From NCBI GenBank assembly GCA_003157675.1, contig PMKG01000073.1:1-6626 (forward strand): DNA of 6,626 bases, in the 5' to 3' direction. Both the position numbers and the translations under genes were made by a program. A model generated the notes under the pieces. That model had not been told where the DNA came from. It did not search any database and was given only the letters and a program-made list of their open reading frames with translations. Shown here in pieces: positions 1 to 5,507 of the stretch; the stretch's first letter is position 1; each line of letters starts with the position of its first letter. The DNA comes from Acidobacteriota bacterium (GTDB taxonomy: Bacteria > Acidobacteriota > Vicinamibacteria > Vicinamibacterales > Fen-181).

Positions 1-1197
1 CGCGGCATCGGTGTGATTCTCGACTGGGTGCCGGCGCATTTTCCGCGTGACACGTTTGCGCTGGCGGATTTCGACGGCACGCATCTCTACGACCACGCCG
101 ACCCGCGGCAGGGCGCGCACATGGACTGGGGCACGCTCATCTTCAACTACGGGCGCCACGAGGTGCGGAGCTTCCTGCTGAGCAGCGCGCTCTTCTGGCT
201 GGAGCGGTACCACATCGACGGCCTGCGCGTGGACGCGGTGGCGTCGATGATCTACCTCGACTACTCGCGCCAGCCGGGGCAGTGGCTGCCGAACCAGTAC
301 GGCGGGCGCGAGAACCTCGAGGCGATCGACTTTCTCCGAGCGCTCAACACGCTCACCCACGGCGAGCAGCCCGGGACGATCACCGCGGCCGAGGAGTCGA
401 CTGCGTACCCCGGCGTCAGCCGGCCGGTGCACCTCGGCGGCCTCGGCTTCACCTTCAAGTGGAACATGGGCTGGATGCACGACATCCTGTCCTACATGCA
501 GAAGGACCCGGTCTACCGGCGCTGGACGCACAACCAGCTCACCTTCTCGATGCTCTACGCCTACCACGAGAACTTCATCCTGCCGTTCTCGCACGACGAG
601 GTGGTGCACGGAAAGGGGTCGATGATCGGGAAGATGGCGGGGGACAGCTGGCAGAAGGCGGCGAACCTCCGTGCGGTCTACGGCTTCCTCTTCACCCACC
701 CCGGCAAGAAGCTGATGTTCATGGGGGATGAGTTCGGCCAGTGGCCGGAGTGGAACCACGACGGCGCGCTCGAGTGGGCGTTCGCCGACGGGATCCCGCA
801 CCGCGGCATCCGGCAGCTCGTCACCGATCTCAACGGGCTGTACCGCCGCGAGCCGGCGCTGTTCGAGCTGGACTTCGACCCGGCCGGGTTCCAGTGGATC
901 GACTGCAACGACAACGAGAACAGCGTCGTGTCGTTCATGCGCCGCGCGCGCGACCCGCGCGACTTCGTGGTCGTCGTCCTCAACCTCACGCCGGTCGTCC
1001 GCCGCGACTACGTCGTCGGCGTGCCGGAGGCGGGCGTGTACCGCGAGTTCGTCAACACCGACGCCGAGATCTACATGGGGTCGAACCAGGGGAACGCCGG
1101 CGCGGTGGCGACGGCGCCTGAGCCCGCGCACGGGTTCCCACACCGGCTGCGGCTCGTGCTGCCGCCGCTCTCCTGTCTGATTCTAAAAAAGCATTGA
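1..1197 (+). CDS. glgB: 1,4-alpha-glucan (glycogen) branching enzyme, C-terminal part, 5' end outside window
   Basis: This enzyme cuts an alpha-1,4 glucan chain and re-attaches the piece through an alpha-1,6 bond, making the branches of glycogen in the cytoplasm. The frame is open from base 1 (R-G-I-G-V-I-L-D-W-V) and 398 codons are visible. By recalled comparison with E. coli GlgB (728 aa), about 330 N-terminal residues (N-terminal module, CBM48 and the start of the GH13 barrel) lie upstream of the window. The family's catalytic residues are all present: the nucleophile Asp in LRVDAVASM (codon 232-234), the acid/base Glu in AAEEST (391-393) and the transition-state Asp in SHDEVVHGKGS (595-597). 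Other GlgB signatures are GGRENLEAIDFLR, GWMHD, GKKLMFMGDEF and the C-terminal beta-sandwich ending LPPLSCLILKKH. The GTG at base 13 is an internal codon, not the start. No frameshift is seen, so the fragment appears to belong to a functional gene. The downstream gene faces it. Confidence 0.98.
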   Translation, partial: RGIGVILDWVPAHFPRDTFALADFDGTHLYDHADPRQGAHMDWGTLIFNYGRHEVRSFLLSSALFWLERYHIDGLRVDAVASMIYLDYSRQPGQWLPNQYGGRENLEAIDFLRALNTLTHGEQPGTITAAEESTAYPGVSRPVHLGGLGFTFKWNMGWMHDILSYMQKDPVYRRWTHNQLTFSMLYAYHENFILPFSHDEVVHGKGSMIGKMAGDSWQKAANLRAVYGFLFTHPGKKLMFMGDEFGQWPEWNHDGALEWAFADGIPHRGIRQLVTDLNGLYRREPALFELDFDPAGFQWIDCNDNENSVVSFMRRARDPRDFVVVVLNLTPVVRRDYVVGVPEAGVYREFVNTDAEIYMGSNQGNAGAVATAPEPAHGFPHRLRLVLPPLSCLILKKH

Positions 1198-1219
1198 ACT
1201 GGCTCGCGGCTCGCGCCCT

Positions 1220-1269
1220 GCGACTTGCGGCCTTGTCACGGGTGACATGCTGGTCTGGCCGCCAGTCGC
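1220..1269. terminator. Inverted repeat between convergent genes, candidate bidirectional terminator
   Basis: The left arm GCGACTTGCGGCC (1220-1232) and the right arm GGCCGCCAGTCGC (1257-1269) are complementary at 12 of 13 positions. The 24-base loop contains a second small palindrome (GTCAC GG GTGAC, 1235-1246). The element lies 22 bases after the glgB stop and 25 bases beyond the stop of the converging - strand gene, where a shared terminator would be expected. There is no T-tract directly after either side. On the - strand a run of six T (complement of 1185-1190) comes about 29 bases later, too far for a classical intrinsic terminator. The pairing is read directly; the terminator role is inferred. 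Confidence 0.5.
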
Positions 1270-1283
1270 GAGTCGCCAGTCGC
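1261..1283. repeat. Short direct repeat GCCAGTCGC x2
   Basis: The 9-mer GCCAGTCGC occurs at 1261-1269 and again at 1275-1283, separated by GAGTC. The first copy is part of the right arm of the inverted repeat, so the second copy could offer an alternative partner for the left arm. It is probably a local duplication within non-coding DNA. Confidence 0.6.
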
Positions 1284-1294
1284 ACGCCTGATAC

Positions 1295-1801
1295 CTATTT
1301 CATCTCTGTCGGCAGCGCCTGCACGATCTGCATCACCGCCTGCCACTGGCCCTGCCGCCGGACGAAGACGCGGAAGTAGCGCACGTTGTTCGGCACCGGC
1401 TTCGCGCCCTCCTCGATGCGCGTGCCGGAGGTCCTCGCCGAGAGAATCGCGGTCTCGCCGAACACCTGCACCTTCACGTCGCTGATGGCGAGCGCGAGGT
1501 ACTTGCGCGTCCCGGTGCGGTAGGCGGCCATGATGTCCGGCTTGGTCAGCGCCGCGCCGTTGTCGCTGTAGGCCACGTAGTCGTCGGCGACGAGGCGATC
1601 GTAGGTGGCGAGGTCGGTCTTCGAGATGGCCGCGACCAGCTCGCGCTCGACGCGCTCGACGTCGGCGGCCGTCGTGTCGTCCGCGCTCGCGGTCCTGGCC
1701 GGCGCCTGCCGGGGAGGCTGAGCTGGCGGCTGGGCCGCGGCAGACGCGGCGACGAGTCCGACAAGGGTGAGGACGATGGCGGCGGCGATACCCTGCTTCA
1801 C
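1295..1801 (-). CDS. Exported DUF4440 / NTF2-like (SnoaL-type fold) protein
   Basis: A 168-residue protein. Residues 1-23 form a signal peptide: Lys at position 2, a hydrophobic core AAAIVLTLVGLVAA, and a likely signal peptidase I site after SAAA, before Gln24. A Pro/Gln/Ala-rich linker follows (24-46), then one DUF4440-like domain (about 47-160) with the family pattern VERELVAAISKTDLATYDRLVADDYVAYSDNG and a closing strand pair around YFRVFVRRQGQWQAVMQIV. Members adopt a cone-shaped alpha+beta fold; some are enzymes and many have no known activity, so no reaction can be assigned. The GTG start at 1799-1801 was chosen because AGGAGGT sits six bases upstream and a signal peptide begins there. 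The frame stays open further upstream only by running through the antisense of the tRNA gene. It converges on glgB and looks monocistronic. The domain call is good; the role is unknown. Confidence 0.9.
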   Translation of the reverse strand: MKQGIAAAIVLTLVGLVAASAAAQPPAQPPRQAPARTASADDTTAADVERVERELVAAISKTDLATYDRLVADDYVAYSDNGAALTKPDIMAAYRTGTRKYLALAISDVKVQVFGETAILSARTSGTRIEEGAKPVPNNVRYFRVFVRRQGQWQAVMQIVQALPTEMK

Positions 1802-1806
1802 GCGAT

Positions 1807-1813
1807 ACCTCCT
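1807..1813 (-). promoter_or_regulatory. Strong Shine-Dalgarno deciding the GTG start of the DUF4440 gene
   Basis: On the - strand AGGAGGT lies six bases before the GTG at 1801-1799. It is the strongest ribosome binding site in the window. It settles the start against the much longer upstream extension of the same frame. Confidence 0.85.
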
Positions 1814-1856
1814 GCGGGGCGAGACGTTCGCGGCCCGGAACCGGCCCGCTCGTCGG

Positions 1857-1862
1857 ATCATA
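1857..1862 (-). promoter_or_regulatory. Possible -10 element for the DUF4440 gene
   Basis: The - strand reads TATGAT here, one base from the sigma-70 -10 consensus and about 55 bases upstream of the GTG start. I see no convincing -35 hexamer at 16-18 bases spacing, so this is a tentative promoter. Confidence 0.3.
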
Positions 1863-1895
1863 TCTTCTCGGAAGCTCTCCGGCCGCGCGGGGCGC

Positions 1896-1924
1896 TCGAC
1901 GCACGGCGCGAACCACGCTAAACT
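1896..1924 (+). promoter_or_regulatory. Possible promoter of the tRNA-Ser gene
   Basis: TCGACG (1896-1901, four of six matches to TTGACA) and TAAACT (1919-1924) are separated by 17 bases. They would start transcription about 20 bases before the mature tRNA 5' end. Position and spacing are right, but the hexamers are imperfect. Confidence 0.35.
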
Positions 1925-1953
1925 GCTATTTCCACTTGCGCGGCGTGCCGAAC

Positions 1954-2043
1954 GGAGAGATGGCCGAGTGGTTGAAGGCGCACGCTTGGAAAGCGTGTGT
2001 AGGGGAAACTCTACCGAGGGTTCGAATCCCTCTCTCTCCGCCA
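1954..2043 (+). tRNA. tRNA-Ser, anticodon GGA
   Basis: A complete type II tRNA that reads UCC and UCU serine codons. The acceptor stem pairs GGAGAGA (1954-1960) with TCTCTCC (2033-2039); the discriminator is G2040 and CCA is encoded (2041-2043). The D stem is GCC/GGC (1963-1965/1977-1979) with the GG of the D loop at 1970-1971. The anticodon stem CACGC/GCGTG (1981-1985/1993-1997) encloses the loop TTGGAAA, giving anticodon GGA at 1988-1990. The long variable arm (1998-2015) pairs GTAG with CTAC, as expected for serine. The T arm is GAGGG-TTCGAAT-CCCTC (2016-2032). All stems pair, so the gene looks functional. Repeat-rich, gene-poor DNA starts directly behind its 3' end. Confidence 0.98.
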
Positions 2044-2051
2044 TTCGAGTC

Positions 2052-2073
2052 GCCCTGAGCAAAGTCGAAGGGC
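2052..2073. repeat. REP-like dispersed repeat, short copy (A)
   Basis: The element consists of GCCCTGAGCAAA followed directly by GTCGAAGGGC. Its ends GCCCT/AGGGC are complementary, giving a small imperfect hairpin. From memory, the reverse complement resembles the CCCTTCGAC...GCTCAGGG sequences dispersed in many environmental bacterial genomes; I could not check this. It starts eight bases after the tRNA CCA. A longer copy lies 30 bases downstream. Confidence 0.7.
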
Positions 2074-2103
2074 TCGCTCATGGCAGGCCAGCCCATGGAG
2101 AAT

Positions 2104-2133
2104 GCCCTGAGCAAACGGAGTGAGTCGAAGGGC
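2104..2133. repeat. REP-like dispersed repeat, long copy (B)
   Basis: This is the same element and orientation as the copy at 2052-2073: GCCCTGAGCAAA (2104-2115) and GTCGAAGGGC (2124-2133) are identical, but eight bases, CGGAGTGA, are inserted between them. The 30 bases between the two copies contain an imperfect palindrome centred on AGGCCA (CATGGC ... GCCCATG, about 2079-2097). The two copies therefore form a direct-repeat pair around a palindromic spacer. Confidence 0.7.
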
Positions 2134-2140
2134 GACCTTC

Positions 2141-2255
2141 GCTCACCTCCGGCTTGCTTCCCTCCTCGGTGAGCTACGGTTGGCAAGCCAACGACAGGCG
2201 AAGGCTGTCTCGCCGTAGGCGCGCAGCGGCGAAGGCGGACTGCAGTATCCGCCGC
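2141..2255. repeat. Chain of short inverted repeats in non-coding DNA
   Basis: Five perfect inverted repeats follow one another: GCTCACC/GGTGAGC (2141-2147 and 2168-2174), GTTGGC/GCCAAC (2179-2184 and 2187-2192, two-base centre), GACAG/CTGTC (2193-2197 and 2205-2209), CGCCG/CGGCG (2211-2215 and 2227-2231) and GGCGGA/TCCGCC (2234-2239 and 2248-2253). GCGGCG (2226-2231) can alternatively pair with CGCCGC (2250-2255). In GC-rich DNA some 5-bp pairs occur by chance, but this density is unlike the flanking genes. With the two upstream repeats and the sigma remnant, this accounts for most of the roughly 570 bases between tRNA-Ser and padR. I see no intact gene there. Confidence 0.55.
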
Positions 2256-2530
2256 TTCCCAGCACAGGACGCTTCGCAGTGTCTGCAACCCGCCCGTCGG
2301 GAGTCCTTCAAACAGCCTTCCGCGGTTCGCCGAAGTCGCTGCCTCGCACGGAAGAGGTACGTCTTCACCATCCCGCTCGTTACGCCGAGCGCGCTGGCGA
2401 TGTCGCCCACGCTCATCTCTTGCCGGTAATAGAGGATGACCGCCGCGCGCTCGCCCGACGGCAGCGCCGCGACCAATCGCCGGAGCCGGCAGTCGCGCTC
2501 GTCCGCGATGAGCGCTGAGCGGAGGAAAGC
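2174..2530 (-). pseudogene. Remnant of an ECF-type RNA polymerase sigma factor (region 4 only)
   Basis: On the - strand about 68 codons (2530 down to 2327) read as the C-terminal part of an ECF sigma-70 factor. A helical lead-in (FLRSALIADERD) is followed by LPSGERAAVILYYRQEMSVGDIASALG and VTSGMVKTYLFRARQRLR. This is the region-4 helix-turn-helix that binds the -35 element. Region 2, needed for core binding and -10 recognition, is missing. The frame upstream of 2530 has no sigma-like sequence and no ATG or GTG before a stop about 2600; the first possible start is a TTG at 2476, inside region 4, with no good ribosome binding site. Downstream of 2327 the frame continues to a stop at 2174-2176, but through the inverted-repeat DNA, giving a Cys/Arg-rich tail (CRHCEASC) unlike a sigma factor. 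I call it a 5'-deleted, 3'-replaced pseudogene. A short expressed DNA-binding peptide is possible but unlikely. Confidence 0.7.
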
Positions 2531-2556
2531 TGGCCACGTAGGGCATCCCGGCCGCC

Positions 2557-2586
2557 TTGACAGTCCTTTGGTCAGGCGCGTATAGT
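2557..2586 (+). promoter_or_regulatory. Sigma-70-type promoter of the padR-permease operon
   Basis: A perfect -35 hexamer TTGACA (2557-2562) and the -10 hexamer TATAGT (2581-2586, five of six matches) are separated by 18 bases. The start codon of padR follows 24 bases after the -10, leaving a very short leader. A small inverted repeat TGAC-N9-GTCA (2558-2574) overlaps the -35 and spacer and could be an operator half-site pair. This is the best promoter in the window together with the one at 6377. Confidence 0.8.
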
Positions 2587-2605
2587 CCCCTCGTCATTCG
2601 AGAGG
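2587..2605 (+). promoter_or_regulatory. Inverted repeat in the padR leader covering the ribosome binding site
   Basis: CCCCTCG (2587-2593) and CGAGAGG (2599-2605) are complementary at six of seven positions around the loop TCATT. The right arm contains the GAGG that serves as Shine-Dalgarno for padR at 2611. PadR proteins commonly repress their own promoter by binding a palindrome, so this is a candidate autoregulatory operator. It could equally act as an RNA hairpin hiding the ribosome binding site. The pairing is seen; the function is inferred. Confidence 0.4.
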
Positions 2606-2610
2606 ACGGC

Positions 2611-2937
2611 ATGGCCAAGACGGATCTCCTTCAAGGCACACTCGACCTCCTGGTCCTGAGGATTCTCGCCCAGGGCCCGAATCATGGCTGGGGCATCTCA
2701 AACCGCATTCGCCAGATGTCGAAAGAGGGCCTGACCGCCAGCCAGGGGTCGCTGTACCCGTCCCTCCACCGACTCGAGCTGGGCGGGTACGTGGTCTCCG
2801 AGATGACGCCGTCCGAGAACAACCGAAAGGCCCGAGTGTACAAGCTCACGGCCGCGGGCCGACGTCACCTTGAAGCCGAGACGGAGAATTGGGAGCAGTT
2901 CGTCGTATCGATGAAGCGCATCCTGCAAGGTGCCTGA
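2611..2937 (+). CDS. PadR family winged-helix transcriptional regulator
   Basis: A 108-residue protein of the short PadR subfamily, made almost entirely of the winged helix (about residues 5-90) plus one C-terminal helix for dimerisation. Diagnostic segments are LLQGTLDLLVLRILAQGPNHGWG (helix 1 and turn), the recognition region ASQGSLYPSLHRLELGGYV, and the wing SENNRKARVYKLTAAGRRHL. The C-terminus EAETENWEQFVVSMKRIL matches PadR proteins found beside acidobacterial permeases. The ATG at 2611 was chosen because GAGG (2602-2605) lies five bases upstream. The open frame reaches back to 2557, but that part is the promoter. PadR proteins usually repress adjacent transporter or envelope genes and release on ligand binding; the ligand here is unknown. 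The gene ends 16 bases before the likely permease start, so the two are co-transcribed. Confidence 0.97.
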   Translation: MAKTDLLQGTLDLLVLRILAQGPNHGWGISNRIRQMSKEGLTASQGSLYPSLHRLELGGYVVSEMTPSENNRKARVYKLTAAGRRHLEAETENWEQFVVSMKRILQGA

Positions 2938-2953
2938 CGCCGGGCGGAGACGC

Positions 2954-5503
2954 ATGATGGTCGGACGGCTCGTGGCCACTCTTCGAGGTCTGGTGACTCG
3001 GCGTCGCGCCGAGCGCGAGCTCGGCGAGGAACTGCGTTTCCACGTTGAGATGGAAACTCGGGCACACATCGCCGCAGGAATGTCACTCACAGAGGCGCGG
3101 CGAAGGGCGCTACGCGACCTGGGCGGCGTCACACAGACCATGGAGTCTGTCCGCGGAGTCCGGGCCATGTCGCTCGACACCCTGACTCGCGATGTCCACC
3201 TGGCCGTGCGACGCATCCGGCGGCAGCCGGCCATCTCAACCTGCATCATCTTCCTGGTCACTCTCGGCGTCGCGGTCACCGCCGCGGTCTTCTCGGTATT
3301 TGACGCCGTGATGCTCAAGCCTCTGCCGTTCTCGAGCCCGGATGAGCTCGTCGCCTTCGGCGGGCGGCCGACGCGGCCCGGGGTCGCGGTTCTGCCGGTG
3401 TCGCCGCGCCAGTACTTCGATGTACGTGATAGCCATGCGCTGGCTGCGGTGGCAGTCATGTCTCCGTGGTCCACGTCGGAAAGCCTCGACGACATGGGAT
3501 TGGTCGGCACCGACGTCACGCCGAGTCTTTTCGATGTGCTCCGCGAGGCTCCTGCCCTCGGCCGGACACTGACCGAGGCAGACTCGACGCTGGCTGAACC
3601 TCGAAACGTGGTCATCGGCTACGACTTCTGGCAGTCGCGGTTCGGCGGCGACATCAGCATCATCGGCCGCGGCGTCACGCTCGGCGGCCGGCGTCTCCTC
3701 GTCGTCGGCGTCATGAAGCGCGGAGTCGACTTCCCGTCGGGCACGAATGTTTGGGCGGCCACCGTCCTGGTTCCCAAGCCCGAGTACGAGGTCTACCGAT
3801 ACTTACAGGCCGTTGGTCGTCTACGGTCCGGTCTCACGCTTCCGGACGCCGAACGTGAGCTGACGAAGACGCTCGGCTACGCCGTGCTCGCGATGCCGCT
3901 CCGCGACTGGGTGCGCCCGCACTCCCCCCGTGCGCTCGCGCTGTTCGCAGCCGGCGCGGCGTTCGTTCTGTTTCTCACGTGGGTTGAGGTCGCCTTCCTG
4001 CAGCTGACGCGAGCGGCCTCGATGCACAAGGAGTTGGGCCTCCGCCTGGCGCTCGGCGCGTCGCGGCGCCAGGTCCTCGCGCAGTGCGCGGTCGAGGGTG
4101 GGGTGTTGGCGATGGCCGCGCTCCTGTGTGCCTGGCTGGCAACTCCCGCCCTGGTGACGGCCGTTTTGAGCTATCTGCCGACCGAGATGGTGCGGGGGCA
4201 ACACATCGCCGCGGACCTGCGGGTTCTCGCCTTTGCGTCCGCCGCCGCTCTCCTCGGCGTCCTGGCATTCACCCTCGTGCCAGCCTACGTCCTCCGGCAG
4301 AGCTTTCCGGGTGCGGCACTGAGAGGATCGGGTGGCCCCGGCTCCCAGCCGAGTCCGGCTCGGCTGCGAAACACGTTGCTGGTCGCTCAGGTGACGGTCA
4401 GTTGCGCCCTGGTCTATCTCGGGGGGCTGACCTTCCGGAGCTACCAGGAGGTGGACCGGGTCGATCTGGGTTTCCGCCCCGAGGGGCTGGTGGCGGTGTC
4501 GCTTCCACGGGGAACGGATGAGTCGCCCGATGCGATGTCCCAGCGCTATCGGGAGACGGTGGCCGCGGTCCGCGAACTGCCCGGCGTGCGGTCTGCGTCG
4601 GGGACGATGTTCCGGCCCTTCGCGCGAGAAACCGTGCTGTCGCGGGCCTGGCGACGTGGCGTTCGGCTCGAAGACGCCGTAGCCGTGACGCGGGCCATTG
4701 TCTCTCCCGGGTTCATCTCGACCGTCGGCGGCCACCTCGCCGCCGGCCGCGACTTCGACGACCGCGACGGCCGCGGCGCCCGCCTCGTGACGATTCTGAA
4801 CGAAACGGCGGCGCGTGTGTTCGACACTGATGGGGCGCTGCTCGGTCGCGAGATTCTGATCGACGGGCTCCCGTACGCCGTCGTCGGCATTGCGCGCGAC
4901 ATGAGAATGGTGCGGCCCGACGAGGCACCAAGACCGCTGGTGTATTGTCCCAGTGCGCAGTGGCTGGCCCCTTACTGGCTTCTCGTCCGGGTCGACGCAG
5001 TTGACTCCGCTCTTCTGGGACGTGTTCGCCACACTGTCGGACGATTCTGGAACACGCGGTCGCCTGACGTAGTGGACGTGACCCGGGACGCCGACCGAGC
5101 GGCGGCCCCCTATCGCATGCGGATGCAGTTGCTCTTCGTGCTCGCGACGACGGGCATTCTCCTGGCTTCGGTTGGGCTGTACGGCGGCGTGATGTTCGTG
5201 GTTCGCCAGCGAACCCGCGAATACGCGATCCGAATGGCGTTGGGCGCAGCACCCGAGGGCATCCAGCGCAGTATCTCCGCCCTGAGCGTAAAGGTCGTGA
5301 CGGTTGGGGTGGTGACAGGTCTGGCGATCGGCGGCGCCTTCGCCCGCTTCATGCCCGAGCTCCTGTTCAACGTGCCAGCGATCGACTGGGTCACAGCCGG
5401 TTCCGTTGCGGCGATTGCCACGCTCGTTGCGCTTTGCGCCGCGGCGCTTCCGGCCCGTCGCGCGGGTCGCATCCAGCCAGCCCAGGCTCTGCGTGAAGAG
5501 TAG
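2954..5503 (+). CDS. ADOP-type (acidobacterial duplicated orphan) MacB/FtsX-like ABC permease
   Basis: An 849-residue inner-membrane protein, in the usual size range of ADOP permeases. Residues 1-75 are a cytoplasmic helical prefix (RRRAERELGEELRFHVEMETR...GMSLTEARRRALRDLGG). Then come TM1 (about 94-117), a MacB-like extracytoplasmic domain (118-322), and TM2-4 (327-350, 380-405, 424-446) with the FtsX motif LRLALGASRRQVL before TM3. The arrangement repeats: TM5 (473-494), a second extracytoplasmic domain (495-722), and TM6-8 (724-750, 778-798, 812-832) with IRMALGAAPEGIQ, ending QPAQALREE. MacB relatives work mechanically with an ATPase to move substrates from the periplasm, but no ATPase domain or neighbour is present; hence 'orphan'. 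The start is uncertain. ATG 2954 or 2957 has GGAG (2946-2949) upstream and the family-like MMVGRL beginning. GTG 2930, overlapping padR by eight bases, would add eight residues but lacks a Shine-Dalgarno. The substrate is unknown. The next gene starts four bases after the stop. Confidence 0.95.
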   Translation: MMVGRLVATLRGLVTRRRAERELGEELRFHVEMETRAHIAAGMSLTEARRRALRDLGGVTQTMESVRGVRAMSLDTLTRDVHLAVRRIRRQPAISTCIIFLVTLGVAVTAAVFSVFDAVMLKPLPFSSPDELVAFGGRPTRPGVAVLPVSPRQYFDVRDSHALAAVAVMSPWSTSESLDDMGLVGTDVTPSLFDVLREAPALGRTLTEADSTLAEPRNVVIGYDFWQSRFGGDISIIGRGVTLGGRRLLVVGVMKRGVDFPSGTNVWAATVLVPKPEYEVYRYLQAVGRLRSGLTLPDAERELTKTLGYAVLAMPLRDWVRPHSPRALALFAAGAAFVLFLTWVEVAFLQLTRAASMHKELGLRLALGASRRQVLAQCAVEGGVLAMAALLCAWLATPALVTAVLSYLPTEMVRGQHIAADLRVLAFASAAALLGVLAFTLVPAYVLRQSFPGAALRGSGGPGSQPSPARLRNTLLVAQVTVSCALVYLGGLTFRSYQEVDRVDLGFRPEGLVAVSLPRGTDESPDAMSQRYRETVAAVRELPGVRSASGTMFRPFARETVLSRAWRRGVRLEDAVAVTRAIVSPGFISTVGGHLAAGRDFDDRDGRGARLVTILNETAARVFDTDGALLGREILIDGLPYAVVGIARDMRMVRPDEAPRPLVYCPSAQWLAPYWLLVRVDAVDSALLGRVRHTVGRFWNTRSPDVVDVTRDADRAAAPYRMRMQLLFVLATTGILLASVGLYGGVMFVVRQRTREYAIRMALGAAPEGIQRSISALSVKVVTVGVVTGLAIGGAFARFMPELLFNVPAIDWVTAGSVAAIATLVALCAAALPARRAGRIQPAQALREE

Positions 5504-5507
5504 ATCC

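Noticed and set aside
282..731. Open frames of about 150 codons inside glgB on the + strand.
   Set aside because: They are frame-shifted shadows of glgB made of Arg/Pro/Ala-rich sequence.
1236..1916. A 226-codon - strand frame overlapping the DUF4440 gene.
   Set aside because: It is Arg-rich with no recognisable domain; the overlapping frame has a signal peptide, a known domain and a ribosome binding site.
1802..2062. Upstream extension of the DUF4440 frame to 2062, adding about 87 residues (includes EREGFEPSVEF).
   Set aside because: The extension is the antisense of the tRNA-Ser gene, which gives a characteristic false peptide. The strong AGGAGGT and the signal peptide fix the start at GTG 1801.
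2044..2330. Possible CRISPR array or integron attC sites in the repeat region.
   Set aside because: There are only two copies of the 22/30-base repeat, the spacer is itself palindromic, and no cas gene, integrase or attC core sites are visible.
2033..2610. Search for a second copy of the tRNA-Ser 3' end as an attachment-site duplication.
   Set aside because: No repeat of the T-arm/acceptor sequence was found elsewhere in the window.
1926..2618. A 230-codon open frame on the - strand containing GERGIRTLGR and FDFAQGD.
   Set aside because: It runs through the tRNA-Ser antisense and the REP-like repeats and overlaps the sigma remnant in another frame. These peptides are typical artefacts of translating tRNA and repeat DNA.
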